This document shows, piece after piece, positions 44,138 to 52,871 of a DNA stretch of 64,000 nt. Location: contig NZ_CP033068.1 of the NCBI RefSeq assembly GCF_003668995.1, positions 1,612,001 to 1,676,000 of the forward strand. Reading direction: 5' to 3'. Positions within the stretch are counted from its first letter, which is position 1. Every line of letters begins with the position of its first letter. The notes under the pieces are model-generated. The model did no database searches. It was given only the letters and a program-made list of their open reading frames with translations, and was not told where the DNA came from. A program made the translations under genes and the position numbers. The stretch comes from Flavobacterium sp. 140616W15 (GTDB lineage Bacteria > Bacteroidota > Bacteroidia > Flavobacteriales > Flavobacteriaceae).

Positions 44138-46531
44138 GTGAATTATTTTACATCATTAAACAAGTACATACCCGCGTTGCTTATTACTGCTGCGTTCTTA
44201 TTATTGTCTTTACAAACTCAGGCACAACAAACCCAATTAGGGGTCATCAAGGGTCAGGTTATGACAGAAGACGGAAAGAAGGTACTGTACGGCACTGTTA
44301 ACCTAAATGGAAAATACAGTGTAAAAATAGACAAGGATGGTTGGTATATGTTTGATAAACTTACATCAAAAATGAACACCCTTACGGTCAATATCATGGG
44401 GTTAGCCCCACAGACAAAAACGGTTACCGTAGAAACTGGGGAGGAAATTTTATTGGATTTTAACCTTACCGCAAATGCCGAAATTCTTAATGAGGTTTTT
44501 ATTGTAGGTAATAAATATAAAATTACTTCAAAAAAGAAAAGTGAGTATGTGTCGAGGCTTCCCATTTCAAACCTTGAAAACTCACAAGTTTATAGTGTAG
44601 TAGACAAAGAACTTATCAAAGAGCAAATGGCTTTAACAGTCGAAGAATCTTTTAGAAATGTTCCGGGAGCTGCACCTGCAAAAACGGGGGCTGGAATGCC
44701 CTCTTTTTTCTCGAGAGGTTTTCAAACCAGTGAAAATTTCCGTAATGGAATGGCGACTTATCTGCGCACAGGTGTAGATCTTGCTGCTGTAGAACGTGTA
44801 GAGACTTATAAAGGTCCAAGTTCTACCCTTTTCGGAGCACAGATGACCTCATTTGGAGGAATTGTTAATTACATTACCAAAAAGCCATACGATCATTTTG
44901 GAGGCGAAATAGGCTATACCATGGGAAGTTGGGACTTGAGCCGTATGACATTAGACATCAATACCCCAGTTAAGGATGCCGAAGGTTTGCTCATTCGATT
45001 AAACGTAGCTCGTCAGACCGAGAATACCTTTCAGGATCAAGGAAACTCTGCTACTTTACTTATTGCGCCAAGCATTACTTATCAGGTATCTGACCGCTTG
45101 AAGTTTACGCTGAATGCTGATTTTCAAAGTGCACAAGGAATTACTCCAGCCGGATGGATTACTTCTCCTACATTGGGGCTAACTAGCTTTAAAGATCTTA
45201 ATCTGGACTATCGCATATCACTTAATGACAACTCTCTCGTAAGCAAACAGGCTTCTACCAACGTATTGCTTGATGCAGAATACAAAATTTCTGACCAATG
45301 GACCTCTCAGTCCAGATATGCTTACAGCGGTGGTTCTTACGATGATCTTTATATTTTTGATTTCATCTGGCAAAGTAGCTCATCTGTAGATCGCGTATTA
45401 AGAACATTTACAGATGAAAAAACAGTGCGAAAAAATTTCCAGCAAAATTTTACAGGAGATTTTAAAATCGGGAACCTCAGAAACAGACTTGTTGTCGGTT
45501 TTGATTATTTATCTAGTTACAGATCAACCCGATATGACGGACTGGGGTATGGCGGTAAAGTATTTGAACCGGCAAACCTCGATAATCTTGGTGCAACACC
45601 AGTGATTAGAATAGAGGACGTTGAATCGATTTTAGCAAAAAGAAACACGGGACAAAACCAGACAAAAGAATCTACTTATAGTGTTTATGCTTCTGATGTT
45701 CTAAATATAACAGATCAGCTTTTAGTTATGGCCAGTTTACGTGTAGATCGTTATATTGGTGATGGAACAACAAATACAAAATCCCGCACAACTGTAGGTG
45801 ACTACAATCAAACCGCACTCTCTCCAAAATTTGGTCTAGTATATCAAATTGTTGAAGACAAAGTAGCGGTTTTTGGTAATTATATGAATGGATTTAAAAA
45901 CATTGGTAGCAAACTTCAGCCAAATGGAGAAGTTTCAGTTTTTAAACCCCAAGAGGCTGCACAACTGGAAGGTGGTGTTAAACTTGATTTATCAGACAAA
46001 CTCAATGCAACTGTAAGCTATTACCAGATTGATGTAACAAACAGTTTAAGAAATGATGTAACAACTCAGGGAACCTATGTTATCCAAGACGGAACGCAAA
46101 AAAGTAAAGGACTTGAAATAGAAATTATCGGAAGACCTTTTTCAGGTTTCAACTATGTAGCTAGTTATGGATATAATGATAACGAGTTTACCAAGGCAGC
46201 CGAAAATGTATTAGGCAAAAGAGCTGCAGGTACTCCAAAAAATGTGGTTAATCTTTGGGCTAGTTACACTATTGTTAATGGTAAAGCTCAGGGATTGGGA
46301 CTCGGAATTGGGAATTCTTATGTTTCTGATGCTTTTATAGACAACACAAATACCTTTACACTTAACTCCTATAATCTTCTTGATGCAACTGTGTTTTACA
46401 ACCGTCCGAAATATCGAATTGGTATTAAAGCTAATAACATTCTGGACGAACAATATTGGGTAAGTGACGGTTATTATGCACGTCCACAAAAACCAAGCAA
46501 TTTTATGATCAACTTTACTTATAAATTTTAG
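44138..46531 (+). CDS. TonB-dependent siderophore receptor
   Basis: The 797-residue outer-membrane receptor starts at a GTG 20 bases after the second synthetase. A signal peptide (ALLITAAFLLLSLQTQAQQ) is followed by a CarboxypepD-like beta domain (GVIKGQVMTEDGKKVLYGTV), the plug (LTVEESFRNVPGAAPAKTG, VERVETYKGPSSTLFGAQM) and a barrel ending with DEQYWVSDGYYARPQKPSNF and a terminal Phe. The plug style (PSSTLFG, GGIVNYITKKP) is that of ferric-siderophore receptors such as FhuE/FoxA. It is in one operon with both synthetases, so it most likely imports the siderophore made here. The rare GTG start has no better ATG nearby. Confidence 0.9.
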   Translation: MNYFTSLNKYIPALLITAAFLLLSLQTQAQQTQLGVIKGQVMTEDGKKVLYGTVNLNGKYSVKIDKDGWYMFDKLTSKMNTLTVNIMGLAPQTKTVTVETGEEILLDFNLTANAEILNEVFIVGNKYKITSKKKSEYVSRLPISNLENSQVYSVVDKELIKEQMALTVEESFRNVPGAAPAKTGAGMPSFFSRGFQTSENFRNGMATYLRTGVDLAAVERVETYKGPSSTLFGAQMTSFGGIVNYITKKPYDHFGGEIGYTMGSWDLSRMTLDINTPVKDAEGLLIRLNVARQTENTFQDQGNSATLLIAPSITYQVSDRLKFTLNADFQSAQGITPAGWITSPTLGLTSFKDLNLDYRISLNDNSLVSKQASTNVLLDAEYKISDQWTSQSRYAYSGGSYDDLYIFDFIWQSSSSVDRVLRTFTDEKTVRKNFQQNFTGDFKIGNLRNRLVVGFDYLSSYRSTRYDGLGYGGKVFEPANLDNLGATPVIRIEDVESILAKRNTGQNQTKESTYSVYASDVLNITDQLLVMASLRVDRYIGDGTTNTKSRTTVGDYNQTALSPKFGLVYQIVEDKVAVFGNYMNGFKNIGSKLQPNGEVSVFKPQEAAQLEGGVKLDLSDKLNATVSYYQIDVTNSLRNDVTTQGTYVIQDGTQKSKGLEIEIIGRPFSGFNYVASYGYNDNEFTKAAENVLGKRAAGTPKNVVNLWASYTIVNGKAQGLGLGIGNSYVSDAFIDNTNTFTLNSYNLLDATVFYNRPKYRIGIKANNILDEQYWVSDGYYARPQKPSNFMINFTYKF

Positions 46532-46535
46532 TTAG

Positions 46536-47662
46536 ATGGAGCATATCGATCAGCGCGCTTTTAAATCCCAAAGAATATTATTGGGAGTAGTGATGACTTT
46601 TGCTATTCTGGATCATACCCGACTCTTTTTCATTACTGGAACACTAATCCGTCAGATTTAGATCATACCACTTTCTCTTTGTTCTTTGCCCGGTTTATAT
46701 CCCATTATTTTGCGCCAACAGTTTTCTTTATAGCTGGTATTGAATTATTTCACTGGATGGGTAAGAGAACCAAAAAACAAAATGTATGGCAGTTATTTAA
46801 ACTTGGCAGTGCACTGATCCTTATTGAAATTTTCGTAAACAATTTTCTGTATACGTTTGATCCCTATTATCGTACGATTGGTGTCTTTATCATTGGTTCA
46901 TTGGGTTTATGCCTATACTGTATGGCAGGGTTACAATACTTCAACAGAAGGTTAATTTTATCGATCGCTTTGACTATTATAATAGCGCATCATTTACTGG
47001 ATTCTTTGCAAATGAAAGGAGATTCTATAAATGCTATTTTCTGGTATTTGTTGCATCAACAAAAATTTATACCTCATGGTCAGAGCTTGTATATTGTAAA
47101 TTATACGCTACTCCCCTGGTTAGGTGTTCTTTTACTGGGTTATTTTTTTGGATTCTTTTGCAGGTCAGAAAGTTCACTAGTAATTAGAAAAAAAGTACTG
47201 TTGTGCAGTGGTTTTACTCTTATTGGATTATTTTTCTTATTGCGTGCCCTAAATGGATACGGAGAATCTTTCCCATGGAAAGCAGGAAATTCAGACCTAA
47301 TCAGTCTACTGTCGTTTTTTAATCTCACGAAATATCCAGCTTCATTCGATTTTCTGGCGATTACATTAGGTCCGATTTTCTTGTTCTTAGCTTATGCAGA
47401 AAACTGGAAAGGCAGAGTTGCTAATTTCTTTTTTACATTAGGACAGATTCCTTTGTTTACCTATCTCTTCAGTACCCTTATCATTCATTTAGCAGCTATG
47501 ATTTGGTTATGCTTTAATGGAAAACCATTACAAACGATGGTAATAACGACGGCTTCTTATGGCAAAGATAGTCCATTACTTAATTATGGCTACTCTCTGG
47601 CTACAGTCTATATTTTGTGGATTGTATTCGTTTTGATCTGTTATTTCATGATAAAAAAATAA
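46536..47662 (+). pseudogene. DUF1624/HGSNAT-like membrane protein, frameshifted
   Basis: An ATG at 46536, five bases after the receptor stop, opens a frame reading RILLGVVMTFAILDHTRLFF that ends early. Adding one T to the T5 run at 46626-46630 gives HTRLFFHYWNTNPSDLDHTT and continues into the long frame from 46679 (FFARFISHYFAPTVFFIAGI), making about 375 residues with roughly ten membrane helices. The pattern 'DHxRxFFH...ARxxxHxxAPxxFFxAG' is that of DUF1624/heparan-glucosaminide-acetyltransferase-like proteins, which move acyl groups across the membrane. Its operon position suggests a role in siderophore modification or export (inference). One-base homopolymer loss as in six other genes. 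Confidence 0.8.
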
Positions 47663-47717
47663 AACCAATGAATCAGGATTTACTATAAAAATTGTAAACA
47701 GTACATTCCAGTAAATA

Positions 47718-47762
47718 AAAAATGCAGAGAACATAGTTAATATGGTCTCTGCATTTTTTTAT
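47718..47762 (+). terminator. Terminator of the plus-strand siderophore operon
   Basis: AAAAATGCAGAGA and TCTCTGCATTTTT form a 13-bp perfect stem followed by more T. It lies about 55 bases after the stop of the membrane protein. Confidence 0.85.
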
Positions 47763-47904
47763 TCAGGTTAAATTTACGAAGTCATAAAAACCAAAGTGCA
47801 ATTTTTACCTCCTTGTTTTATTAAGTTTCTAAAATAATGCACAAAAAGTATATTCATGAGATTGTACAATGAACAAATACCTATAAGAAGCTTCATTCTT
47901 AACC

Positions 47905-47941
47905 GCAAAAAATAAGCGAATCCACTTCTGAATCCGCTTAT
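47905..47941 (-). terminator. Terminator of the minus-strand siderophore operon
   Basis: On the minus strand, ATAAGCG...CGCTTAT encloses an internal GGATTC repeat and is followed by T6, about 95 bases after the acetyltransferase stop. The rest of the 47763-48036 convergent gap shows no gene. Confidence 0.6.
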
Positions 47942-48036
47942 CGTTGTATTTAACAAAAAAAAGCATTGACTTTCGCCCTAATCACTTTGGATTAAAACTA
48001 CAATACTTATTATTTGATAACTCCAAAATATTACAT

Positions 48037-48633
48037 CTAAACTGATTGCAAAGCCTTATAATAATCCTCGCGTGTACAAAACTCAAGATGTGCTTTTTTG
48101 TGAGGCAAATCAATTTCAGTCTGGAACACAAATCCGGCTTTTCTGTTCAATGCATGAATTTTATGATTGCGTGCATCAGGTTCAACAACAACACGTTGGT
48201 TTTTAGCATCACAAAAAATAAAATCCAGTATTACGGTAAAAATCGTCCAGGTAAACTTATTTACGGGTATTTCTAAGGGCGCTACTAAAATATGCATCCC
48301 CTTATCCCCTTTTTCTACTTTATAGTACTCTCCAATACAATCTGTTTCGGTATTGTAACATTCTAATAAAAAGGAAATTTCACCATTAAAAACACCCATG
48401 TAAACATCCGTTTTCTCCAGAATTTCTCGGTACGAATCGTACACTTCCTGCAAAGAAAACCCATTCATTCCCCAATAAACCGCATATTCACGATTCACCC
48501 AGTCATGAAGCAAAGGCATATCAGTTTCTAAGTCTATTGGACGCAATTCAAAAACGCCCATACCAGGAATTGTTTTGACAAAAACAATATCAGAAACAGC
48601 TTTATTTTCTATATCAATTATTTTATTATTCAT
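48037..48633 (-). CDS. GNAT acyltransferase of hydroxamate siderophore synthesis
   Basis: The 198-residue cytoplasmic protein is an IucB/RhbD/AlcB-type acyltransferase. FELRPIDLETDMPLLHDWVN with YAVYWGMNGFS, a substrate-loop FLLECYNTET, and the C-terminal RVVVEPDARNHKIHALNRKAGF (CoA-binding and product site) match the family. It would transfer acetyl or succinyl from CoA to the hydroxylamine made by the next gene. The transferred acyl group cannot be read from the sequence and decides the product: acetyl leads to citrate hydroxamates, succinyl to bisucaberin or desferrioxamine types. It lies 157 bases after the hydroxylase. Confidence 0.88.
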   Translation of the reverse strand: MNNKIIDIENKAVSDIVFVKTIPGMGVFELRPIDLETDMPLLHDWVNREYAVYWGMNGFSLQEVYDSYREILEKTDVYMGVFNGEISFLLECYNTETDCIGEYYKVEKGDKGMHILVAPLEIPVNKFTWTIFTVILDFIFCDAKNQRVVVEPDARNHKIHALNRKAGFVFQTEIDLPHKKAHLEFCTREDYYKALQSV

Positions 48634-48790
48634 TATCTCTTATCAAGTTAAGCTTATTATTATTTTTAATGGATGTGACATAATCTGATCTTACACTTTC
48701 CATAAAAATGGTGAAACAACAACCAAGATTATCTCAGTCGATTACAGTCTTATTATCAAATAGCTGCAGACCGTAGAACCAGAGCATTAT

Positions 48791-50122
48791 TTACAGAATC
48801 TCTTCAAAAACATTAGACTCTACAACTTCAGCTACAGCAACACCAAATTCCTGAAAAGCAATTTTTGTTTCAATTGTATAATACTCAACACCCGTAATTT
48901 CTTTGATAATATAAGAATTTCGGTAACAAACCATCCCTAAGTCGGGCGTAACGAATCCATGCGTGTGTAATTCCGCATTCTGAACAAAAATTTCTCCTCC
49001 ATTTTTGTCAATACTATAATTTCGATTGGCAGCAAAACGTCCTTTATCATCCCATTGAATTCTATCAGTAATTCCTTCCAGGAAAACGGGCAATTTATAA
49101 CCGTAACCTGTTGCTAAAACTAATGCGTCGGTAACATGACGGTATTTTTTATCTTGTTCGGTCTGATGCAATTCCAATCCAAAAGATTGTTTACTTTTGT
49201 CAAAATCGGCTTTTATACAAGCGGCATTTGTTCTTAAATTCACATCAATTTCTCCAATCACTTTTTTAGCATAAATAGTGTCGAAAATAGTTTCAATCAG
49301 GTCTTTATTAATTCCTTTGTAAAGCAATTTCTGCTCTTTTAACAAATAATCTCTCTTCTCAGCGGGAAGATTGTAAAAGTAATCCACATATTCAGGAGAG
49401 GTCATTTCTAAAGTAAGTTTACTGTAATCCATTGGAAAGAAACGGGACGAGCGTGTAATCCAGTTCAACTGATATCCGTACACATCAATTTCCTGCAATA
49501 AATCATTAAAAACTTCGGCAGCACTTTGCCCACTTCCTAAAACGGTAATCGATTTTTCTTTTTGTAATGCTGCTTTATTCTGCACGTAAGCAGACGAGTG
49601 AATTGCTTTTCCTTTAAGAGTTTGACAGGATTTAGGAATATGTGGTGCAGTTCCCGTACCTAAAATTATCCTTTTTGTCTTGTAATAAGTAATCTTGTTT
49701 GTTTTAGTGCAAACTGTACTCACAATGTAAACAGACTCATTATCATCATATTCAATCATCGAAACTTCTGTACTAAAAAATACATTTGGGAGTTTCTTGA
49801 TTGCCCATTGACAGTATTGGTTATATTCGTTTCTTAACAATAAAAAGTTTTCACGAATGTAGAACGAGTACATTTTGCCCTGTTCTTTTATATAATTCAG
49901 AAAACTAAAAGGGCTAGTTGGATCTGCAAGTGTTACTAAATCAGCCAAAAAAGGAATCTGAAGAGTGGTATCCTGCAATAGCATTCCGGGATGCCAGTTA
50001 AAAGATTCATTTTTATCAAAGAACAAACCATCCAGATTTTCAATTGGCGCTGTGAGACAGGCCAAGCTCAAATTAAAAGGTCCAACACCAACAGCTATAA
50101 AGTCGTATATTTTATTTTCCAT
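48791..50122 (-). CDS. Amine N-hydroxylase (IucD/DesB/AlcA type)
   Basis: The 443-residue flavin- and NADPH-dependent N-monooxygenase has the FAD motif DFIAVGVGPFNLSLACL, the NADPH motif ITVLGSGQSAAEVFNDLLQ, a substrate region with WHPGMLLQDTTLQIPFLADL and the C-terminal ATGYGYKLP. It hydroxylates the terminal amine of a diamine or diamino acid: lysine (IucD), ornithine, cadaverine (DesB) or putrescine (AlcA). Since a PLP decarboxylase gene lies eight bases upstream in the same operon, a free diamine is the likelier substrate. Length is normal and the gene appears intact. Confidence 0.92.
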   Translation of the reverse strand: MENKIYDFIAVGVGPFNLSLACLTAPIENLDGLFFDKNESFNWHPGMLLQDTTLQIPFLADLVTLADPTSPFSFLNYIKEQGKMYSFYIRENFLLLRNEYNQYCQWAIKKLPNVFFSTEVSMIEYDDNESVYIVSTVCTKTNKITYYKTKRIILGTGTAPHIPKSCQTLKGKAIHSSAYVQNKAALQKEKSITVLGSGQSAAEVFNDLLQEIDVYGYQLNWITRSSRFFPMDYSKLTLEMTSPEYVDYFYNLPAEKRDYLLKEQKLLYKGINKDLIETIFDTIYAKKVIGEIDVNLRTNAACIKADFDKSKQSFGLELHQTEQDKKYRHVTDALVLATGYGYKLPVFLEGITDRIQWDDKGRFAANRNYSIDKNGGEIFVQNAELHTHGFVTPDLGMVCYRNSYIIKEITGVEYYTIETKIAFQEFGVAVAEVVESNVFEEIL

Positions 50123-50130
50123 GAGGGGTA

Positions 50131-51663
50131 TTAATTTATCAATGTATATTCCTGACCGTGAAGAACAATTAAATTTATAATTTCTTCAATATCAGCCTGA
50201 GTTGTAAGAGGGTTAAGAAGTGTGAATTTCAGAAATACTTCATTATAGACTTTTGTACTGGTTATAATGGCTTTTCCTTCATTAAAAATGGCTTTGCGGA
50301 TGTAACTGTTTAAGCTACAAAAAGATCCTTCATCCGTTTTCCAGGGTTTATAGCGGAACACAATTGTGCTTATTTCAGGATTATGAATTACTTCAAAATC
50401 ATCTCTCCTTCTTAAGAAATCTGCAGTAAATAGCGCATTATCAATCGCTTTGTCCATGTAGGTGCTTAGTCCCTTTGTTCCGATTATTCTTAGAGTAAAC
50501 CATAATTTTAAGGCATCAAATCTGCGGGTAGTCTGTATTGATTTCTTCACCATGTTTGGAATTCCCTCATCTTCCTGTTCTTTTGAGTTCAGGTAATCCG
50601 CGTGATATTTTATATAATCTACATACGATTTGTCCCTCATAAAAAAAACACTTGAACTTACTGGCTGATAAAAGGTTTTGTGATAATCTATAGTAACAGA
50701 ATCTGAAAGCTCAATTCCATCTAATTTATGATTATGCTTCTCACTGATCAATAATCCGCCGCCATAGGCCGCATCAACGTGAAACCATAATTTATTCTCT
50801 TTTGCTATTGCTGCAATTTGGGTTAATGGATCAATTGAACCAAAATCTGTAGTGCCGCCTGTACCTACAATTGCTATTGGGATATTTCCTAAATCTTTCT
50901 GTTGCTGAATTACTTTTTTCAGAGCCTGAACATTCATTTTAAAATCAGTATCGACTGCCACAGGAACAACTGCATTTTGACCTAATCCTAATAAACTTAA
51001 ATTCTTCTTTAAGCTAAAATGACTTACTTCAGAACATAAAACTCTAAATTTTGATGCATCTGCAGGAAGCCCGTCCATTTTAGGGTCCATATTATAATTC
51101 TTTTTCACAAAATGATCTCTCGCTAAAAGTAATCCCATCAAATTTGACTGTGTTCCTCCGCTTGTGAAAATCCCATCTGCTCTTTCCGGATAACCCAATT
51201 TTTCAATCGTCCAGTCTATCAGCTTCAATTCGATAAAAGTGGCTCCGGTACTTTGATCCCAGGTATCCATAGACGAGTTTAAAGAAGAGATAAACGCTTC
51301 TGCAACAAGTGTAGGTGTTAAAATTGGACAGTTTAAATGAGCGATGTACTTTGGGTTATGAAAATGAATACAGTCATTTAGGTAAATGCCTTTAAGCTCG
51401 TCTAAAACATATTCTAAACTGTTTCCCTGATCTTTTTCTTCAAGGACTATTGCATCAATTTTTTCTTTAATCGAAGAAATACTTGCACCTGTAAAAGGAG
51501 TATCTCTGCTTTCTAAATGATTTGCAATTAGTTTAATTGTTTTTTTCATGCTCTTCTTATAAAGAGAAATGGCTTTTTTATTATTAGAAAAAATGTGCTT
51601 GTCATGTTTTTTCTCTAAAACCTTTTTTAATTCAATTGTGGTTATCTGTTCGCGTGCTTCCAT
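50131..51663 (-). CDS. PLP-dependent group II decarboxylase of siderophore synthesis
   Basis: This 510-residue decarboxylase is of the DesA/diaminobutyrate-decarboxylase type. FTSGGTQSNLMGLLLARDHF, FHVDAAYGGGLLISEKH (PLP-ring Asp297) and SVTIDYHKTFYQPVSSSVFF (Schiff-base Lys329) are present. It would make a diamine (cadaverine from lysine, or 1,3-diaminopropane from diaminobutyrate). No diaminobutyrate aminotransferase is in the window, so lysine decarboxylation, as in DesA, is favoured; this is inference. It heads the operon, with the hydroxylase eight bases downstream. A palindromic TTTAGA-type operator sits 10 bases upstream of the start. Confidence 0.9.
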   Translation of the reverse strand: MEAREQITTIELKKVLEKKHDKHIFSNNKKAISLYKKSMKKTIKLIANHLESRDTPFTGASISSIKEKIDAIVLEEKDQGNSLEYVLDELKGIYLNDCIHFHNPKYIAHLNCPILTPTLVAEAFISSLNSSMDTWDQSTGATFIELKLIDWTIEKLGYPERADGIFTSGGTQSNLMGLLLARDHFVKKNYNMDPKMDGLPADASKFRVLCSEVSHFSLKKNLSLLGLGQNAVVPVAVDTDFKMNVQALKKVIQQQKDLGNIPIAIVGTGGTTDFGSIDPLTQIAAIAKENKLWFHVDAAYGGGLLISEKHNHKLDGIELSDSVTIDYHKTFYQPVSSSVFFMRDKSYVDYIKYHADYLNSKEQEDEGIPNMVKKSIQTTRRFDALKLWFTLRIIGTKGLSTYMDKAIDNALFTADFLRRRDDFEVIHNPEISTIVFRYKPWKTDEGSFCSLNSYIRKAIFNEGKAIITSTKVYNEVFLKFTLLNPLTTQADIEEIINLIVLHGQEYTLIN

Positions 51664-51672
51664 TGGTTTGTT

Positions 51673-51695
51673 TTATTTAGATTGATTCTAAAGAA
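51673..51695 (-). promoter_or_regulatory. Putative iron-responsive operator at the decarboxylase operon
   Basis: The core TTTAGATTGATTCTAAA is a 17-base palindrome (arms TTTAGA/TCTAAA) within a 23-base site 10 bases before the start codon. The same core recurs at 52477 and, with one change, at 55345. The regulator could be Fur or a DtxR-family protein; the assignment is inference. Confidence 0.55.
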
Positions 51696-51838
51696 TAGTT
51701 TTTAACAAAAGTATATCCCATGAAAACGAAAGTCAATACTATACGAATAGTAAATAAAATTATACAAAAGAGGTACTAGCAATACTACATATGTAGTATA
51801 AAATTGGTAAAAAAAAGGATTATTTACTTAGTTTTGAA

Positions 51839-52465
51839 TTATATTAATTTTCTGTCAATTGCATATAAAATAAGCTCTGGAGTGGTATGTCTGCCCGTTT
51901 TTTTCATAATATTTTTTCTATGAGTTCTAAATGTATGAATACTTATAAAAAGGTTGGAAGCAATGCTTTTTCCATCATTACCTTTAGCAATCTGCTTTAG
52001 GATTTCAGACTCTCTAAAAGTTAGTTTCTCTTTTAAATCAGATGCTGGTGAAATAAGCACATCAACAAGAATATTTAATATTTGCGGACATAAGTAACGT
52101 TCACCGTTTTCGATTTTATACAAAGCATCAAAAATAGTTTGCTCCTGACAGTCCTTTGAAATAAATCCATTAATATTTTCTTTGAGAAAACTACTAATCG
52201 TTTGTTTATTCTTAAAGTAAGATAAAATGATAATTTTACAATTTGGAGAGTTCAGCCGTAGCTGCTTGAAATCATCATCATAAAATAAAAAAATATTATT
52301 CGGATCAATAATTAAATACTCCACTGTATTTTTCTCCAGATGAATAATTAGTTCATCTTTTGAGCCTACCACGGTTAAACTTGATTTCTTCACAAACTTT
52401 TTTAGCGTCTGTTTCAATCCGATTATATGCAAGTTTTCAGAATCTGCAATCAGGAAATTTCTCAT
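51839..52465 (-). CDS. LuxR/NarL-type regulator
   Basis: The 208-residue protein has a receiver-like N-terminal domain (residues about 1-120) and a LuxR-type helix-turn-helix at about 145-205 (LTFRESEILKQIAKGNDGKS, SNLFISIHTFRTHRKNIMKK). In the receiver, the usual acidic pair is reduced (LIADSEN), while the phospho-accepting Asp (YLIIDP) and the Lys (FISKD) seem kept, so phosphorylation may be weak or absent. No histidine kinase is adjacent. Its gene lies between the decarboxylase operon and the second receptor, with a near-perfect palindrome right before its start, so it probably belongs to the iron/siderophore circuit. Confidence 0.83.
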   Translation of the reverse strand: MRNFLIADSENLHIIGLKQTLKKFVKKSSLTVVGSKDELIIHLEKNTVEYLIIDPNNIFLFYDDDFKQLRLNSPNCKIIILSYFKNKQTISSFLKENINGFISKDCQEQTIFDALYKIENGERYLCPQILNILVDVLISPASDLKEKLTFRESEILKQIAKGNDGKSIASNLFISIHTFRTHRKNIMKKTGRHTTPELILYAIDRKLI

Positions 52466-52473
52466 TATTCATC

Positions 52474-52496
52474 TTGTTTAGATTTGGTCTAAACAA
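52474..52496 (-). promoter_or_regulatory. Putative iron-responsive operator at the LuxR regulator
   Basis: TTGTTTAGA-N5-TCTAAACAA is a perfect 9-base inverted repeat with a 5-base centre, the most symmetric of the TTTAGA-type sites in the window. It ends eight bases before the start codon, so bound protein would block transcription or translation start. Confidence 0.6.
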
Positions 52497-52815
52497 AAAT
52501 AACAAATAAATATCACATTATTGTATTAATTTTTAACACTTATGCGAATACAAAGAAAGAAACTAAGTACAAAAAAAGAAACCTTGATGGCAAGTTTAAG
52601 GAATTGTACGCGGATAAAATAGATTCGCTAAAGCGAAAATACAGATAACACGGATTTCCCTCTATGTTACTATTAAAATCTGTTTTTATCAGCGTCTTTT
52701 CTTTTGCAAATCCGTGTCATTCGCATCCTTTTATAGCCAATTGTCTAACAGACTCACTACTCTCAGTTTCTTTGAATCTTTGTCCTTAAGAATCTTAAAA
52801 AAAACTTTCAGAATA
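52497..52815. repeat. Gene-free gap with long inverted repeats
   Basis: ACACGGATTT (52648-52657) and AAATCCGTGT (52708-52717) form a 10-bp perfect inverted repeat 70 bases across. Beside them lie a small TTCGC/GCGAA hairpin (52624-52636) and GC-richer words such as GTGTCATTCGCATCC that stand out from the AT-rich flanks. This looks like a dispersed intergenic repeat; copies elsewhere in the genome would be needed to prove it. No coding sequence is seen. Confidence 0.35.
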
Positions 52816-52851
52816 AAAAAATGTTCCTGATAAAATACCAGGAACATTTTT
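52816..52851 (-). terminator. Terminator of the second TonB receptor gene
   Basis: AAAAATGTTCCTG and CAGGAACATTTTT form a 13-bp perfect stem with T6 on the minus-strand 3' side, 20 bases after the receptor stop. Confidence 0.85.
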
Positions 52852-52871
52852 ATAATACTAAATATATTGTT

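Noticed and set aside
47774-47956. 60-codon minus-strand frame in the convergent gap
   Set aside because: It overlaps the terminator hairpin at 47905-47941 and shows no recognisable protein pattern.
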